A stretch of DNA of 56,344 nt from Halioglobus sp. GTDB taxonomy: Bacteria > Pseudomonadota > Gammaproteobacteria > Pseudomonadales > Halieaceae. The notes under the pieces are model-generated. The model worked only from the letters and a program-made list of their open reading frames with translations, was not told where the DNA came from and did no database searches. The translations under genes and the position numbers were made by a program. Shown here in pieces: positions 19,034-29,668 of the stretch. The stretch lies in contig JAGRIH010000024.1 of assembly GCA_020443345.1 (NCBI GenBank), positions 1 through 56,344 on the forward strand, read 5' to 3'. Position 1 is the first letter of the stretch; each line of letters begins with the position of its first letter.

Positions 19034-19696
19034 TTACACACCCTCCTTCAGCGGGGTATGGCTGGCCATGGTGTAATCGGGCTTCTCCACCTGTTCCTTG
19101 CGCACACTGCGCAATACCCAGATAAAGCCGCCGATCAGGAAAAACGCGCTGGGCGGCAGCAGCAGCAGCCCGTTGGGGTTGTACCAGCCGCCCTCGGTGA
19201 CCAGCGGCAGGATTTCGAAGCCCAGCAGTTTGCCGGCGCCGAACAGCTCGCGCACCGTGGCCACCGCGATCAGCACCACGCTGTAACCCAGGCCGTTGCC
19301 GACCCCGTCAAAAAAACTGGGAATCGGCGGGTTTTTCATGGCGAAGGCCTCGGCGCGTCCCATGACGATGCAGTTGGTGATGATCAGGCCGACAAACACC
19401 GACAACTGTTTGCTGATGTTGTAGGCGTAGGCCTTGAGGAACTGGTCCACCACGATCACCAGCGAGGCTATGATCACCATCTGTACGATGATGCGGATGC
19501 TGCCGGGGATCTGCTTGCGGATAATCGACACGAAAAAGTTGGCAAAGGCCGTCACCAGGGTCAGCGCCACGCACATCACCAGCGTGACTTTCAGCGACGA
19601 GGTGACCGCCAGCGCCGAGCAGATACCGAGAATCTGCAGGGCGATGGGGTTGTTCTTGAATATCGGTCCCGTCAGGGTTTCCTTGACAGATGCCAT
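19034..19696 (-). CDS. nqrD: Na+-translocating NADH:quinone reductase subunit D
   Basis: 220-aa membrane subunit paired with NqrE (RnfE-like fold). C26 (LGICSAL) and C109 ([11 protein letters not shown]) are the expected iron-centre ligands. Membrane helices cover most of the chain; the [12 protein letters not shown] loop is typical of NqrD and RnfE. It starts at ATG two bases after the nqrC stop. Confidence 0.97.
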   Translation of the reverse strand: MASVKETLTGPIFKNNPIALQILGICSALAVTSSLKVTLVMCVALTLVTAFANFFVSIIRKQIPGSIRIIVQMVIIASLVIVVDQFLKAYAYNISKQLSVFVGLIITNCIVMGRAEAFAMKNPPIPSFFDGVGNGLGYSVVLIAVATVRELFGAGKLLGFEILPLVTEGGWYNPNGLLLLPPSAFFLIGGFIWVLRSVRKEQVEKPDYTMASHTPLKEGV

Positions 19697-19698
19697 GC

Positions 19699-20472
19699 TC
19701 AGGCCTCCCCGGATTTCAGGTTGTGCAGGAATGGTTCAAAGCCGTTTTCACCCAGCCAGAAATGCACCAGGTTGGTCACGCCGCGCGAGGTGAGGGTGGC
19801 GCCGGCCAGGCCGTCCACCTGCCAGGCGGCGCCGGCACTGGTCGCATCTACCGAGCCCTTGACCAGGCCCAGTGCCACCTCGTCGTCGCGATACACTTTT
19901 TTGCCGGGCCACATGCCCTTCCAGCGCGGGTTGTCCACCTCGCCGCCCAGCCCCGGCGTCTCCGCGTGCTCGTAAAAGCCCAGGCCGGCCACCGTGTTGG
20001 CATCGGACTGCAGGGCGATAAAGCCGTGCAGCGTGGACCACAGACCGTAGCCGCGGATGGGCAGGATGATCTTTTCTATGGCGCCCGCCGGGTCCTCGAC
20101 CAGATAGACCACGGCGTAGTTCTCGCGGCGGGAAATTTTCGCCAGGTCCTCGTCTTCACCGAGCTTCTGCGACGTGGCCGGATCCTTGGCCGCCTTGCGC
20201 TGGTCGTATTTCTGCGGGTCGATGTCGGGGGCAAACTTGCCGGTGCGCAGATCCACGACGCGCGTGCTGACCTGGGCAAACTGCTCCTCCACACTCCTGC
20301 TGTCGTCGAGCATGCCCGCCGCGGCGAGAATGTTGCGCTTGCGATCCAGCGCCTTGTTGGCCTCCTGCGCCGGTTTCAATACGACGGCGGCGCTCGCCAC
20401 GAAGATGGCGCAGACAATGCTCAGAATGAACGCAACGAGCAGGGTTTTCGCGGTGCTGTCATTACTGGACAC
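19699..20472 (-). CDS. nqrC: Na+-translocating NADH:quinone reductase subunit C
   Basis: Periplasm-facing subunit with one N-terminal helix and a covalently bound FMN. The flavinylation motif is [10 protein letters not shown], with the acceptor threonine at residue 226 counted from GTG 20472 (T225 in V. cholerae). This GTG has a perfect GGAGG seven bases upstream and overlaps the nqrB stop by 11 bases; the open frame to 20508 lies inside nqrB and is not used. Product 257 aa. ApbE downstream is the expected modifying enzyme. Confidence 0.96.
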   Translation of the reverse strand: MSSNDSTAKTLLVAFILSIVCAIFVASAAVVLKPAQEANKALDRKRNILAAAGMLDDSRSVEEQFAQVSTRVVDLRTGKFAPDIDPQKYDQRKAAKDPATSQKLGEDEDLAKISRRENYAVVYLVEDPAGAIEKIILPIRGYGLWSTLHGFIALQSDANTVAGLGFYEHAETPGLGGEVDNPRWKGMWPGKKVYRDDEVALGLVKGSVDATSAGAAWQVDGLAGATLTSRGVTNLVHFWLGENGFEPFLHNLKSGEA

Positions 20473-21658
20473 GGGCGAGCCTCCGTTTGATGTTGGCCTG
20501 AACCACAAAGTGGTCGATCAGCGGGGCAAACAGGTTGGCGAACAGAATCGCCAGCATGATGCCTTCCGGGAACGCGGGGTTGACCACCCGGATCAACACT
20601 GTCATCACGCCGATCAGGGCGCCGAACAGCCACTTGCCGGTATCGGTCATGGCGGCCGAGACGGGGTCTGTCGCCATAAATACCATGCCAAAGGCGAAGC
20701 CGCCGGTCACCAGGTGCCAGTACCAGGGCATGGCAAAAGCGGGGTTGGTGTCGGAACCGATCAGGTTGAACAGCGTGGAGAGCGCCACCATGCCGAGCAT
20801 CACCCCGGCGATGATGCGCCACGAGGCAATGCGCGTGAGCAGCAGCAGCACGCCGCCGAGCAAGATGGCCGCGGTGGATGTCTCGCCGATGGAGCCCGGC
20901 ACGGCACCCATGAAGCTGTCCACCCAACTCCACTGCTGCTGCAGGGCCGCCATGCCGTCGGAGGCCGCGACCGCCAGAGGCGTGGCCCCGGTGTGGCCAT
21001 CGATCGCCGTCCACACCGCCTCGCCGGACATCTGCGCGGGATAGGCAAAGTACAGGAAAGCGCGGCCGGTCAACGCCGGGTTGAGGAAGTTCTTGCCGGT
21101 GCCGCCGAATATCTCCTTGCCGATCACCACCCCGAAACTGATCCCCAGGGCCACCTGCCACAGCGGAATATCCGGCGGACAGGTCAGGGCGAACAGGATG
21201 GAAGTGACGAAAAATCCCTCATTGACCTCGTGGCCGCGCCGGATGGCAAACAGGATTTCCCAGGCGATGCCCACCAGGAAGGTGACGATATAGATCGGCA
21301 GGAAAAACACCGCGCCAAACCACAGGCAGTGCCACAGGTTGCCGGCGTCGTAGCCGCCCAGCAGCTCGATCAGCCAGCGGTGCCAGCTATCGACGCCCTG
21401 ACCGGCATCCATCACGCCGATCGACTGCACGCCCAGGTTGTACATGCCGTAGAACATCGCCGGGAAGGCGGCGAACCACACAGTGATCATGATGCGCTTC
21501 AGGTCCACACCGTCGCGCACATGTGCAGTCGATTTGGTTACTGAAGCGGGCGAGTAGAGAAAGGTATCGAACACCTCGAACAAGGCGTACCACTTCTGGA
21601 AACGGCCGCCCTCCTGAAAATGGTGCTCCAGGTTGTCCAGCATTTTGCGCAGTCCCAC
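20462..21658 (-). CDS. nqrB: Na+-translocating NADH:quinone reductase subunit B
   Basis: 398-aa membrane subunit that carries covalent FMN and riboflavin and forms the sodium path. The flavinylation motif is DGHTGATPL with T226 as acceptor (T236 in V. cholerae). [22 protein letters not shown] and several helices match the family. The GTG start gives [18 protein letters not shown], which aligns with the usual NqrB N-terminus. Three bases separate it from the nqrA stop. Confidence 0.97.
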   Translation of the reverse strand: MGLRKMLDNLEHHFQEGGRFQKWYALFEVFDTFLYSPASVTKSTAHVRDGVDLKRIMITVWFAAFPAMFYGMYNLGVQSIGVMDAGQGVDSWHRWLIELLGGYDAGNLWHCLWFGAVFFLPIYIVTFLVGIAWEILFAIRRGHEVNEGFFVTSILFALTCPPDIPLWQVALGISFGVVIGKEIFGGTGKNFLNPALTGRAFLYFAYPAQMSGEAVWTAIDGHTGATPLAVAASDGMAALQQQWSWVDSFMGAVPGSIGETSTAAILLGGVLLLLTRIASWRIIAGVMLGMVALSTLFNLIGSDTNPAFAMPWYWHLVTGGFAFGMVFMATDPVSAAMTDTGKWLFGALIGVMTVLIRVVNPAFPEGIMLAILFANLFAPLIDHFVVQANIKRRLARVQ

Positions 21659-21661
21659 GGC

Positions 21662-23005
21662 TCAGCCCTCCTTCTCGATGCGTGTGAGGTTGTCCCGCAG
21701 GATCGGGCCGTACTCGTACTTGCCCGGACAGACATAGCTGCACAGGGCGAGGTCTTCCTCTTCCAGCTCCATGCAGCCCAGCGCCTGCGCCATCTCGGTA
21801 TCGCCGACGATCAGTGCGCGCAGCAGCTGTGTGGGTAAAATGTCCAGGGGCATGACTTTTTCGTAACTGCCCACCGGCACCATCGCGCGCTCACTGCCGT
21901 TGGTGGTGGTGGTCATCGCCAGCGGCCGGGTGCCGAGGAAGCTGCTCAGATAGATGCCGAGACTGGAGTGTTTTTTCACCCCCGGGGACAACCACCCCAT
22001 GAATTCCCGGTCGCGCCCCTCCAGCAGCACTGACACCTGGCTGTGGTAGCGCCCCAGGTAGGCGCTGGGGCCGTGCACTCTGCGGCCGCCCAGCACCGAG
22101 CCGCTGATAATGCGGTTCTCGCCGGCTTTCATCTGGCCGGCGCAGAGCGCCTCGAGGTCCGCCCCCAGGCGCGTGCGCAACAGGCGCGGCCTCTCGATCT
22201 GGGGGCCGGCCAGCGCCACCACGCGGGAGCTGTACAGGCGGCCGTCCAGAAACAGGCGGCCGATGGCGATGACATCCTGGTAGCCGATGGTCCACACCGG
22301 GCGCGCGAGACTGGCGCTGCGCAGAAAGTGGATGTGGGTGCCGGCCAGGCCGGCCGGATGCGGCCCTTCGAACTGCGCGAGCTCGATATTGCCCGCCGCG
22401 CCGCGCGGAATGTTGGCGCCGGGCGCGGTACACAGGTAGACCTTGCCCTCCACCAGGGCGGCCAGCAAATCCTGGCCCAGGGTGAAGGCCTCGCTCTGTT
22501 CGGCGATGATCACCGCCGGGTCCGCGGCCAGTGGATGGGTGTCCATCGCAGTGATAAAAATGGCGCTGACGGTGGCGTCCGGGGCAGGCACCTTGCTGTA
22601 GGGCCGGGTGCGCAGCGCGGTCCACTGGCCGCTGCGCAATAGCTGCTCGCGGATCGCCGCCCCGTCCAGCGCGGCGGCGGACGGTGCCGAAAAGGCGGGG
22701 AACTCCTCTGCCTCGTCTGCCTCGACCTCGATCACCACCGACTGCAGCAGCCGCCTGGCGCCGCGATTGACCGCTGCCACCACGCCGCCGGCCGGCGCCG
22801 TGTAATCCACGCCCGGGGTTTTCTTGTCCGAGAACACCACCTGCCCCCGCTTCACCCTGTCGCCTTCGCGCACCGCCATCGTGGGCTTCATCCCGACGTA
22901 GTCGTAACCCACCAGCGCCACCGAGCGCGCCGCCGGAGCCTCTTCGATTACCTGCTGGGGAGCCCCCTGAATCGGGATATCCAAGCCTCGCTTGATCTTG
23001 ATCAT
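21662..23005 (-). CDS. nqrA: Na+-translocating NADH:quinone reductase subunit A
   Basis: 447-aa cytoplasmic subunit, involved in quinone binding at the membrane interface. It begins [16 protein letters not shown] and includes [12 protein letters not shown] and a [24 protein letters not shown]-type C-terminal region with a Cys. First gene of the operon nqrABCDEF; ATG start with GGCGGA upstream. The leader is about 150 bases from a candidate promoter. The complex pumps Na+ while reducing ubiquinone, which suits a marine organism. Confidence 0.97.
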   Translation of the reverse strand: MIKIKRGLDIPIQGAPQQVIEEAPAARSVALVGYDYVGMKPTMAVREGDRVKRGQVVFSDKKTPGVDYTAPAGGVVAAVNRGARRLLQSVVIEVEADEAEEFPAFSAPSAAALDGAAIREQLLRSGQWTALRTRPYSKVPAPDATVSAIFITAMDTHPLAADPAVIIAEQSEAFTLGQDLLAALVEGKVYLCTAPGANIPRGAAGNIELAQFEGPHPAGLAGTHIHFLRSASLARPVWTIGYQDVIAIGRLFLDGRLYSSRVVALAGPQIERPRLLRTRLGADLEALCAGQMKAGENRIISGSVLGGRRVHGPSAYLGRYHSQVSVLLEGRDREFMGWLSPGVKKHSSLGIYLSSFLGTRPLAMTTTTNGSERAMVPVGSYEKVMPLDILPTQLLRALIVGDTEMAQALGCMELEEEDLALCSYVCPGKYEYGPILRDNLTRIEKEG

Positions 23006-23155
23006 ACGATCCGCCTACAGAATCAACACATGTATGGGTGGACAGGAGAAAGTAAGGGGCGCATACCGGCAATGTGCGGTAAGGCAGACCGCGCGGGCTG
23101 CACGAGTCGCTCGTTTGTTGCAGCACGATTCGCCGCCGGACTCCAGGCCGGGCGC

Positions 23156-23161
23156 ATTATA
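23156..23161 (-). promoter_or_regulatory. candidate -10 box of the nqr operon
   Basis: On the minus strand a perfect TATAAT lies about 150 bases before nqrA. Sixteen to eighteen bases upstream the -35 position is only GTTTTT/TGGTTT, a weak match, so an activator or extended contacts may be needed. It is the best sigma-70-like site between gap and nqrA. A GC palindrome GCGCCGGCGC followed by a T-run, just after the gap stop, could terminate gap before this promoter. Confidence 0.35.
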
Positions 23162-23280
23162 GCGGAATGCAAGCCCCAAAAACCACCGTCGCCCAAAGCG
23201 GTTCTTTGATTCTGAACAGGTTTTGTGCAAGTCGCGAAAAAAGTTGCGCCGGCGCCGTCACCGCCGCCACTCAGGCGCGA

Positions 23281-24750
23281 TCAGTCTTCCCGGGGATAAA
23301 CCGCGAAATCAATACCGGCCATCTGCTCCAGGATGCGGTGTACCTGGCAGCTGTAGCCGAACTCGTTGTCGTACCACAGGTACAGCACCGCCTGGCGGCC
23401 GTTGACGATGGTTGCCTGGGCGTCAAAGATACAGGCGTGGCGCGAACCGACGAAATCGGTGGACACGACTTCCGGCGACGCCGAAAAGTCTATCTGCTTG
23501 CGCAGGGGCGAATGCAGCGCCTGATTGCGCATGAACTCGTTGACTTCGTCGCGGTCGGTTTCGCGGCCCAGCCTGAGGTTGAGAATCGCCATGGAGACGT
23601 TGGGCGTGGGCACGCGAATCGCGTTGCCGGTCAGCTTGCCCGCCAGTTGCGGCAGCACCTTGCCCACGGCGGAAGCGGCGCCGGTCTCGGTCAATACCAT
23701 ATTCAGGGGCGCACTGCGGCCGCGGCGCGCGGCCTTGTGGTAATTGTCGGTCAGGTTCTGGTCGTTGGTATAGGCGTGCACCGTTTCCACATGCCCGGCG
23801 ACGATGCCGAAGGCGTCATCCATGGCCTTGAGCGGCGGCACGATGGCATTGGTGGTGCACGAAGCGGCGGAGACAATGCGGTCGCTCGGCTCGATAATGC
23901 CGTGGTTGACACCGGCCACCACGTTTTTCAGCTCGCCCTTACCCGGCGCGGTGAGGATCACCTTGGCGACGCCCTTGCTCTGCAGGTGCCGCGACAGGCC
24001 CTCTTCATCCCGCCATGCGCCGGTGTTGTCGACGATGATCGAATTGTCGATGCCGTATTGTGTGTAGTCGATCGTATCGGGCGCATCGGCATAGATCATG
24101 CGGACTTCGTTGCCATTGGCGACGAAGGACTGGCGCTCCTCGTCCACCCGGATCGTGCCGTCAAAGGCGCCGTGCACCGAGTCCCGGCGCAGCAGGCTGG
24201 CGCGCTTGACCAGATCGTTCGGCGCCTTGCCCTTGCGCACCACGACGGCGCGCAGGCGCAGGCAGTCGCCGCCGTCGGTCTTGTCGATCAGGATGCGGGC
24301 CATCAGGCGCCCGATGCGGCCGAAGCCGTAGAGCACCACGTCCTGGGGCTGTTGCAGCGGTTTTTCCCGGGAGCCGATCAGGTCGGCCACCTCGCGCTCG
24401 ACATACTGGTCGATGCTCAGCCCGGCGCCCGCGCCGTGGTCATAGTAGCGCACTGCCAGGCGCCCGATATCGATGTGCGCCGGCCCCAGGTCCAGATGGC
24501 TGAGCTTGGTCAGCACCGGGAAGGTCTCGAATTCGGACAGCTCGTTGGCCTCCACCTGCCGCACGTAACGGTGATCCTTCATGATCTGGTACACCGAACG
24601 GTTGACCAGCGGCTTGCCGTAGATGTAGCACTTTACGTTCTTGTCCCGGGACAGCTTGCCCACCAGGGGAATCATGCCCTCGGCCAGCGCCTCGCGCTCC
24701 TTCCAGTCCTTGAAATAGTCGTCGGGACGGGCCCGTTTGCGGTCGTTCAC
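23281..24750 (-). CDS. gap: glyceraldehyde-3-phosphate dehydrogenase, long form
   Basis: 489-aa enzyme, about 150 residues longer than ordinary GAPDH (about 335 aa). Residues 1-135 form a domain not found in glycolytic GapA. The Rossmann motif YGFGRIGR is at 141-148 and the catalytic cysteine is C298 in SAASCTTNAI. A protein of this type stands between nqr and mfd in Pseudomonas too (PA3001, from memory). It uses NAD(P) to interconvert glyceraldehyde-3-phosphate and 1,3-bisphosphoglycerate; in relatives long forms are linked to gluconeogenesis, but direction cannot be read from sequence. GTG start with AAGGTGA. Divergent from mfd. Confidence 0.92.
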   Translation of the reverse strand: MNDRKRARPDDYFKDWKEREALAEGMIPLVGKLSRDKNVKCYIYGKPLVNRSVYQIMKDHRYVRQVEANELSEFETFPVLTKLSHLDLGPAHIDIGRLAVRYYDHGAGAGLSIDQYVEREVADLIGSREKPLQQPQDVVLYGFGRIGRLMARILIDKTDGGDCLRLRAVVVRKGKAPNDLVKRASLLRRDSVHGAFDGTIRVDEERQSFVANGNEVRMIYADAPDTIDYTQYGIDNSIIVDNTGAWRDEEGLSRHLQSKGVAKVILTAPGKGELKNVVAGVNHGIIEPSDRIVSAASCTTNAIVPPLKAMDDAFGIVAGHVETVHAYTNDQNLTDNYHKAARRGRSAPLNMVLTETGAASAVGKVLPQLAGKLTGNAIRVPTPNVSMAILNLRLGRETDRDEVNEFMRNQALHSPLRKQIDFSASPEVVSTDFVGSRHACIFDAQATIVNGRQAVLYLWYDNEFGYSCQVHRILEQMAGIDFAVYPRED

Positions 24751-24986
24751 TGTCGGTCACCTTCGTTTGGTCAGTCGCTTGGATTCTGGCCAGCGTGCCG
24801 GCGGCACTGGCATGCCTTGCTCACACGCGGCGCGTATTATCGTCTCCAGGCAATGCGCACGCAAGCCGATATCCGGCATTTTCACAGTCTGCGCCAGTGC
24901 CCACTGGAGCCGGACGCGGCCTTGCGGCTACAATAGTGCGGTCTTTTCACCCACGGACCGCGCGTTTTGCACGCGATTCAATTCCT

Positions 24987-27900
24987 ATGTTTTCCACACT
25001 GGTAGCAAGTACACCCTGGCCGGACCGCGCCGGCAGCCGCACCGCGATGGGGCCATTCGCCGGCTGCGCGGATGCGCGCTGTATCGCACAACTGGCCGGC
25101 GGTGAACGGCCGCTGCTGGTGATCACCGCCGACACCGGTGCGGCGCTGGCGCTGGAGCGGGAACTGCCTTTTTTTCTCGATCAGCCGCGGGAAATACTGG
25201 CGTTTCCAGACTGGGAGACCCTGCCCTATGACAACTTTTCACCCCACCAGGACATTGTCTCGGAGCGCCTGCACACTCTGTACCGGCTGCCCGCCCTCAC
25301 TGCCGGCATACTGATCGTACCGATTCCCACGCTGATGCACCGCCTGGCGCCGACCGAGTACATCGCCGGCAGTTCCCTGGTGCTGCAAACCGGCCAGTCG
25401 CTGGATGTGGAGCAGTTCAGGCGCAACCTGCAGCGCAACGGCTATGTCAACGCCGAGACGGTGTACGAACACGGCGAATACGCCCTGCGCGGTTCACTGC
25501 TGGATGTGTTTCCCATGGGCAGTGAGGTGCCCTATCGCATCGACCTGCTGGATGACGAGGTGGACACCCTGCGCACCTTCGATCCGGCCAGCCAGCGCAC
25601 CATCGACCGGGTCGACGCTGTCGATCTGCTGCCGGGGCGCGAGTATCCCCTCGACAACGGCGCGATCAATCGCTTCCAGATGAACTGGTACGACAGCTTC
25701 GACGTCGATCACGAGCAGTGTCCCACCTATGTCGAGGTCAGTGCCGGGCGCAGTCCCGGCGGCTGCGAATACTACCTGCCGCTGTTTTTCGAGCGCTGCG
25801 CCACGCTGTTTGACTACCTGCCCACCGACACCGCGGTGATCACCACCGGCGATCACTACGGCGCCGCACAGCACTTCTGGCGCGAGGTCAACAGCCGCTT
25901 CGAGGAGTACGGCATCGATCCGCGACGGCCCCTGCTGCCGCCGCGCCGCGGCTTTGTGCCGGTGGAAGAACTGTATGGTCTGCTGGGCACCCTGGCCGTG
26001 CTCGAGTTGCGCCACGACCCGAATGCGCCGGTACACCAGCGCACCGCGGTGCAGCCGCCGCCGCTGCTGGCCGGCGCCGAGTCGGGTCGGGGCCCGGGCG
26101 CGGCACTGGCGCAGTTTCTCGACACCCACGGCGGGCCGGTGCTGTTGTGCGCGGAAACCGCCGGGCGCCGGCAGATCCTGCTCGAATCCCTGCGGGAATG
26201 GCAATTGACTCCCCTGCCGGTGGCAAACTGGCGGGATTTCTCTGCATCGGGCGCGAGCTTTGCCATCGCCACCGCGCCCCTGGATCGGGGACTGTATTTT
26301 GGGCCGGAGCAGCCCACCCTGGTGTGCGAGGCGCAACTGTTCGGCGACCGCGTGGCGCAGCGCCGGCGGCGCAAGCCGTCCGATGACGCGGCCACCGCCA
26401 ACGCCTATCGCGACATCAACGAACTGCGCGAGGGAGTCCCGGTGGTGCACCTGGAACACGGTGTCGGCCGCTATGTCGGGCTGCAGACACTGACGGTGGA
26501 CGAACAGGAAACGGAATTCCTGACCCTGGAGTATGCACAGGGTTCGCGCCTGTACGTGCCAGTGGCCGCGCTGCACCTGATCAGCCGCTACGCCGGCAGC
26601 GACCCGGACCTGGCACCGCTGCACCGGCTCGGCTCCGACCAGTGGGAAAAGGCCCGGCGCAAGGCCACCGAGAAAGCCCACGACATCGCCGCGCAGCTGC
26701 TGGATGTCTACGCCCGGCGCGAGGCCCGCGAGGGCTTCGTGTTCCAACACGACGCCGAGGCTTACCGACGCTTTTGCGCCGCCTTTCCCTTTGAGGAAAC
26801 GCCGGACCAGGAGGCCGCTATCGAGGCGGTGCTGAGCGACATGCGCAGCCCCACGGTGATGGATCGGCTGGTTTGCGGCGATGTCGGTTTCGGCAAAACG
26901 GAAGTGGCCATGCGCGCGGCGTTCGTGGCCACTCGCAACCACAAGCAGGTCGCTGTGCTGGTACCCACCACACTGTTGGCGCAGCAGCACTACAACTCTT
27001 TCTGCGACCGCTTCGCCGGCTGGCCGGTCACGGTGGAGGTGGTGTCGCGCTTTAAAACCGGCAAACAGCTGGCCGCTATCACACGGCGGGTCGCCGCCGG
27101 CGAAATCGACATCCTGGTGGGTACTCACAAGCTGTTGCAAAGCGGCTTCGACTTCGAAGACCTCGGCCTGCTGGTCATCGACGAGGAACACCGCTTCGGC
27201 GTCAAACAAAAAGAGGCGATCAAGGCGCTGCGCTCGGCAGTCGACATACTCACCCTCACTGCCACGCCGATTCCACGCACCCTGAATATGGCGCTGGGCG
27301 GTCTGCGCGATTTGTCCATCATCTCCACGCCGCCGGCCCGCCGGCTGTCGATCAAGACCTTTGTACGCGAGCACCACATCGCTCTGGTCAAGGAGGCCGT
27401 ACTGCGCGAGACGCTGCGCGGCGGACAGGTCTACTACCTGCACAACGAGGTCAGGACCATCGAGGAAACCGCGCGCAAGCTGCGCGAATTGCTGCCGCAA
27501 CTCAGCATTGCGGTGGCGCACGGGCAAATGCGCGAAGCGAGGCTGGAACAGGTCATGTCGGCGTTCTACCACCAGCGGCACCATGTCCTGCTGTGCACCA
27601 CGATCATTGAAACCGGCATCGACATCCCCAACGCCAATACCATTATCATCGAGCGCGCCGACCGCTTCGGCCTGGCCCAGTTGCACCAGTTGCGCGGGCG
27701 CGTGGGGCGCTCGCACCACCAGGCCTACGCCTACCTGCTGTGCCCGCCACGCTCCGCCATCACGGCCGATGCCGGCAAGCGCCTCGAGGCCATACAGGCC
27801 GCCGGCGATCTCGGGGCCGGCTATATGCTGGCCACCCACGACCTGGAAATTCGCGGCGCGGGGGAACTGCTGGGTGACGAGCAGAGCGGGCAGATCCACA

Positions 27901-28451
27901 GCGTGGGTTTCGCCCTGTACATGGACCTGCTGGGCCGTGCGGTGGCGTCGCTGCAGCGCGGTGAAATCCCCGACTGCGACGCGCCGCTGGATGCGGGCAC
28001 CGAGGTCAACCTGCATCTGCCGGCGCTGATACCGGAGGATTACCTGCCCGAGGTCAACACCCGACTGGTTCTGTACAAGCGCATCGCCGCCGCGGCCGAC
28101 GACGCGGCGCTGCGCGACATCCAGGTGGAAATGATCGATCGCTTCGGGCTGCTGCCGGCGCAGGTCGGCAACCTGTTTGTCGTGGCGCAGCTGCGCCTGC
28201 GGGCACAGGCCCTGGGCATCAGGGCCATTGAAGCCGGACCCGAGGGCGGCAGTATCGACTTCAAGCAGAGCACCCGGGTGCACCCGGCGACACTGGTAAA
28301 GCTGATTCAGTCCGATCCTCGCACCTATAAGCTGGCCGGAGCGAACCGCCTGCGCTTCGCACACAAGCTGCCCGACAACCCGCAGCGCCAGCAGTACATC
28401 AACCAGTTGCTGGACACATTTGCCAGCGATGCACGGGAGCATGCCGCGTGA
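24987..28451 (+). CDS. mfd: transcription-repair coupling factor
   Basis: 1154-aa DNA translocase that removes stalled RNA polymerase and recruits UvrA. N-terminal UvrB-like region; CarD-like RNA-polymerase-interacting domain around residue 480 (VPVVHLEHGVGRYVG); RecG-like motor with Walker A GDVGFGKTE near 630 and DEEHRFGVKQK near 731; TRCF C-terminal domain. The ATG at 24987 (MFSTLVAS) is preferred to the open frame from 24795, whose extra 64 residues look non-coding. TACAAT at 24929-24934 is a possible -10 with a poor -35. Overlaps csiV by 4 bases. Confidence 0.97.
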   Translation: MFSTLVASTPWPDRAGSRTAMGPFAGCADARCIAQLAGGERPLLVITADTGAALALERELPFFLDQPREILAFPDWETLPYDNFSPHQDIVSERLHTLYRLPALTAGILIVPIPTLMHRLAPTEYIAGSSLVLQTGQSLDVEQFRRNLQRNGYVNAETVYEHGEYALRGSLLDVFPMGSEVPYRIDLLDDEVDTLRTFDPASQRTIDRVDAVDLLPGREYPLDNGAINRFQMNWYDSFDVDHEQCPTYVEVSAGRSPGGCEYYLPLFFERCATLFDYLPTDTAVITTGDHYGAAQHFWREVNSRFEEYGIDPRRPLLPPRRGFVPVEELYGLLGTLAVLELRHDPNAPVHQRTAVQPPPLLAGAESGRGPGAALAQFLDTHGGPVLLCAETAGRRQILLESLREWQLTPLPVANWRDFSASGASFAIATAPLDRGLYFGPEQPTLVCEAQLFGDRVAQRRRRKPSDDAATANAYRDINELREGVPVVHLEHGVGRYVGLQTLTVDEQETEFLTLEYAQGSRLYVPVAALHLISRYAGSDPDLAPLHRLGSDQWEKARRKATEKAHDIAAQLLDVYARREAREGFVFQHDAEAYRRFCAAFPFEETPDQEAAIEAVLSDMRSPTVMDRLVCGDVGFGKTEVAMRAAFVATRNHKQVAVLVPTTLLAQQHYNSFCDRFAGWPVTVEVVSRFKTGKQLAAITRRVAAGEIDILVGTHKLLQSGFDFEDLGLLVIDEEHRFGVKQKEAIKALRSAVDILTLTATPIPRTLNMALGGLRDLSIISTPPARRLSIKTFVREHHIALVKEAVLRETLRGGQVYYLHNEVRTIEETARKLRELLPQLSIAVAHGQMREARLEQVMSAFYHQRHHVLLCTTIIETGIDIPNANTIIIERADRFGLAQLHQLRGRVGRSHHQAYAYLLCPPRSAITADAGKRLEAIQAAGDLGAGYMLATHDLEIRGAGELLGDEQSGQIHSVGFALYMDLLGRAVASLQRGEIPDCDAPLDAGTEVNLHLPALIPEDYLPEVNTRLVLYKRIAAAADDAALRDIQVEMIDRFGLLPAQVGNLFVVAQLRLRAQALGIRAIEAGPEGGSIDFKQSTRVHPATLVKLIQSDPRTYKLAGANRLRFAHKLPDNPQRQQYINQLLDTFASDAREHAA

Positions 28452-29668
28452 GACTTCCCACATTACTGCAGCGCCCCGGCGCGCTGCTGTCGCTGTTGTT
28501 GCTGCCGCAGGGCGTCCTCGCCGGCGCGCAGGAGCCCTGGTATCGGGTGGAACTGCTGGTGTTCAGCAACGAGGCGACCCGCTCCAACGAACTGTTCGAG
28601 CCCACGCCGACGCTGCAATACCCGAATGCGGCGCGCTTTCTGGTGGAACCCGAGCGCGTACGGGCCAATGCGCAGGCACACCCCGACAGCCACAGCGCGA
28701 TAGATGAATTCGGTCGACAGATTCTCACGCCGGTACCGGCGCCGATGCCACTCGGTGGCGGCGCCGGGCGGGCGGCAGGGGCGCCGCTACCTGACACGGC
28801 GGCAGAGCGAGCGCCGGGGCCATCGACCGGGGCAGCACCGCAGCACCTGGCAGCGCATACACAGCCGCCGGATCCCAACGCGCCCCTGGACCCCAACGAG
28901 CCGGTCGCGACAGCCAAAGCGGCGCTGCCTACGCCCTTCGTGGTCCTGCCCGAAGAGCAGCTCGAGTTTCGCGACAAGGCCGCTTCGATGCAGCGCAGCG
29001 GCCGCTACCACACGCTGTTTCACGCCGCCTGGCTGCAGCCGGTACCGGACGAAAGCGCCGCCCTGCCGATTATTCTGGACCACTCGGGAGACAGCGGCAG
29101 CTGGCCGCGGCTGCAGGGCAGTATCACACTGTTCCTGTCGCGCTACCTGCACGTATCGACCAACCTGTGGCTGAACACCTCCGGCGATTACCTGGGCGGC
29201 AGCGACTGGCGCATGCCCGCAGCGCCGCTGGGGCCGCCCGCGGTAATCATCGAGGCCCCGCCGACGATGTCCGGAGACGCCCCGCTGGATCCGGTTGCGA
29301 CGCCGGCCGGCCCGCAGAGAGCGGCGCCTTTCGACCCCGATCAGCCGGCGCCACCGGGTTCATCGCACGCACCGGCTGCCGTCGGCCCGGCGCCATCCGG
29401 GTCCGGCGAGGGGTGGGCGAGCGACCCCAACGAACCTCACCCGGAGGCGATCGCGGGCCCGCAGTACCCATTCCGGCACGCGGTGCTGCTGCAGCAAGGG
29501 CGGCGCATGCGCAGCGCTGAAGTGTACTACATAGACCATCCGCTGTTCGGCGTGGTGCTCAAACTGACCGCGCTGAGTGCTCAAGAGCTGGCCGCGGCGG
29601 CGCGGGCAGAGGCGCTGCGCCGAGCGCAGGCGCAGGCGATGACCGGCCCGGCAGATCAGGCCCCGTAG
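28448..29668 (+). CDS. csiV: CsiV-family protein with low-complexity insertions
   Basis: 406-aa exported protein. A signal peptide covers roughly residues 1-27, and the mature start PWYRVELLVFSNEA is the signature of the CsiV family. In Vibrio, CsiV is a periplasmic peptidoglycan-binding protein linked to cell shape. The C-terminus (RRMRSAEVYYIDHPLFGVVLKL) is the conserved core end. Two Pro/Ala/Gly-rich stretches (about 98-155 and 268-330) are inserted between conserved blocks, making it longer than usual. The GTG start overlaps the mfd stop as GTGA. Its 3' end runs 13 bases into the converging phosphorylase gene. Confidence 0.85.
   Translation: MRLPTLLQRPGALLSLLLLPQGVLAGAQEPWYRVELLVFSNEATRSNELFEPTPTLQYPNAARFLVEPERVRANAQAHPDSHSAIDEFGRQILTPVPAPMPLGGGAGRAAGAPLPDTAAERAPGPSTGAAPQHLAAHTQPPDPNAPLDPNEPVATAKAALPTPFVVLPEEQLEFRDKAASMQRSGRYHTLFHAAWLQPVPDESAALPIILDHSGDSGSWPRLQGSITLFLSRYLHVSTNLWLNTSGDYLGGSDWRMPAAPLGPPAVIIEAPPTMSGDAPLDPVATPAGPQRAAPFDPDQPAPPGSSHAPAAVGPAPSGSGEGWASDPNEPHPEAIAGPQYPFRHAVLLQQGRRMRSAEVYYIDHPLFGVVLKLTALSAQELAAAARAEALRRAQAQAMTGPADQAP

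Noticed and set aside
23006-23155. possible FMN riboswitch in the nqrA leader
   Set aside because: The conserved RFN-element blocks are not visible; the leader shows no convincing aptamer.
25494-28463. 989-aa open frame antisense to mfd
   Set aside because: High G+C gives long shadow frames; composition is Gln/His/Val-rich nonsense and mfd on the other strand is certain.
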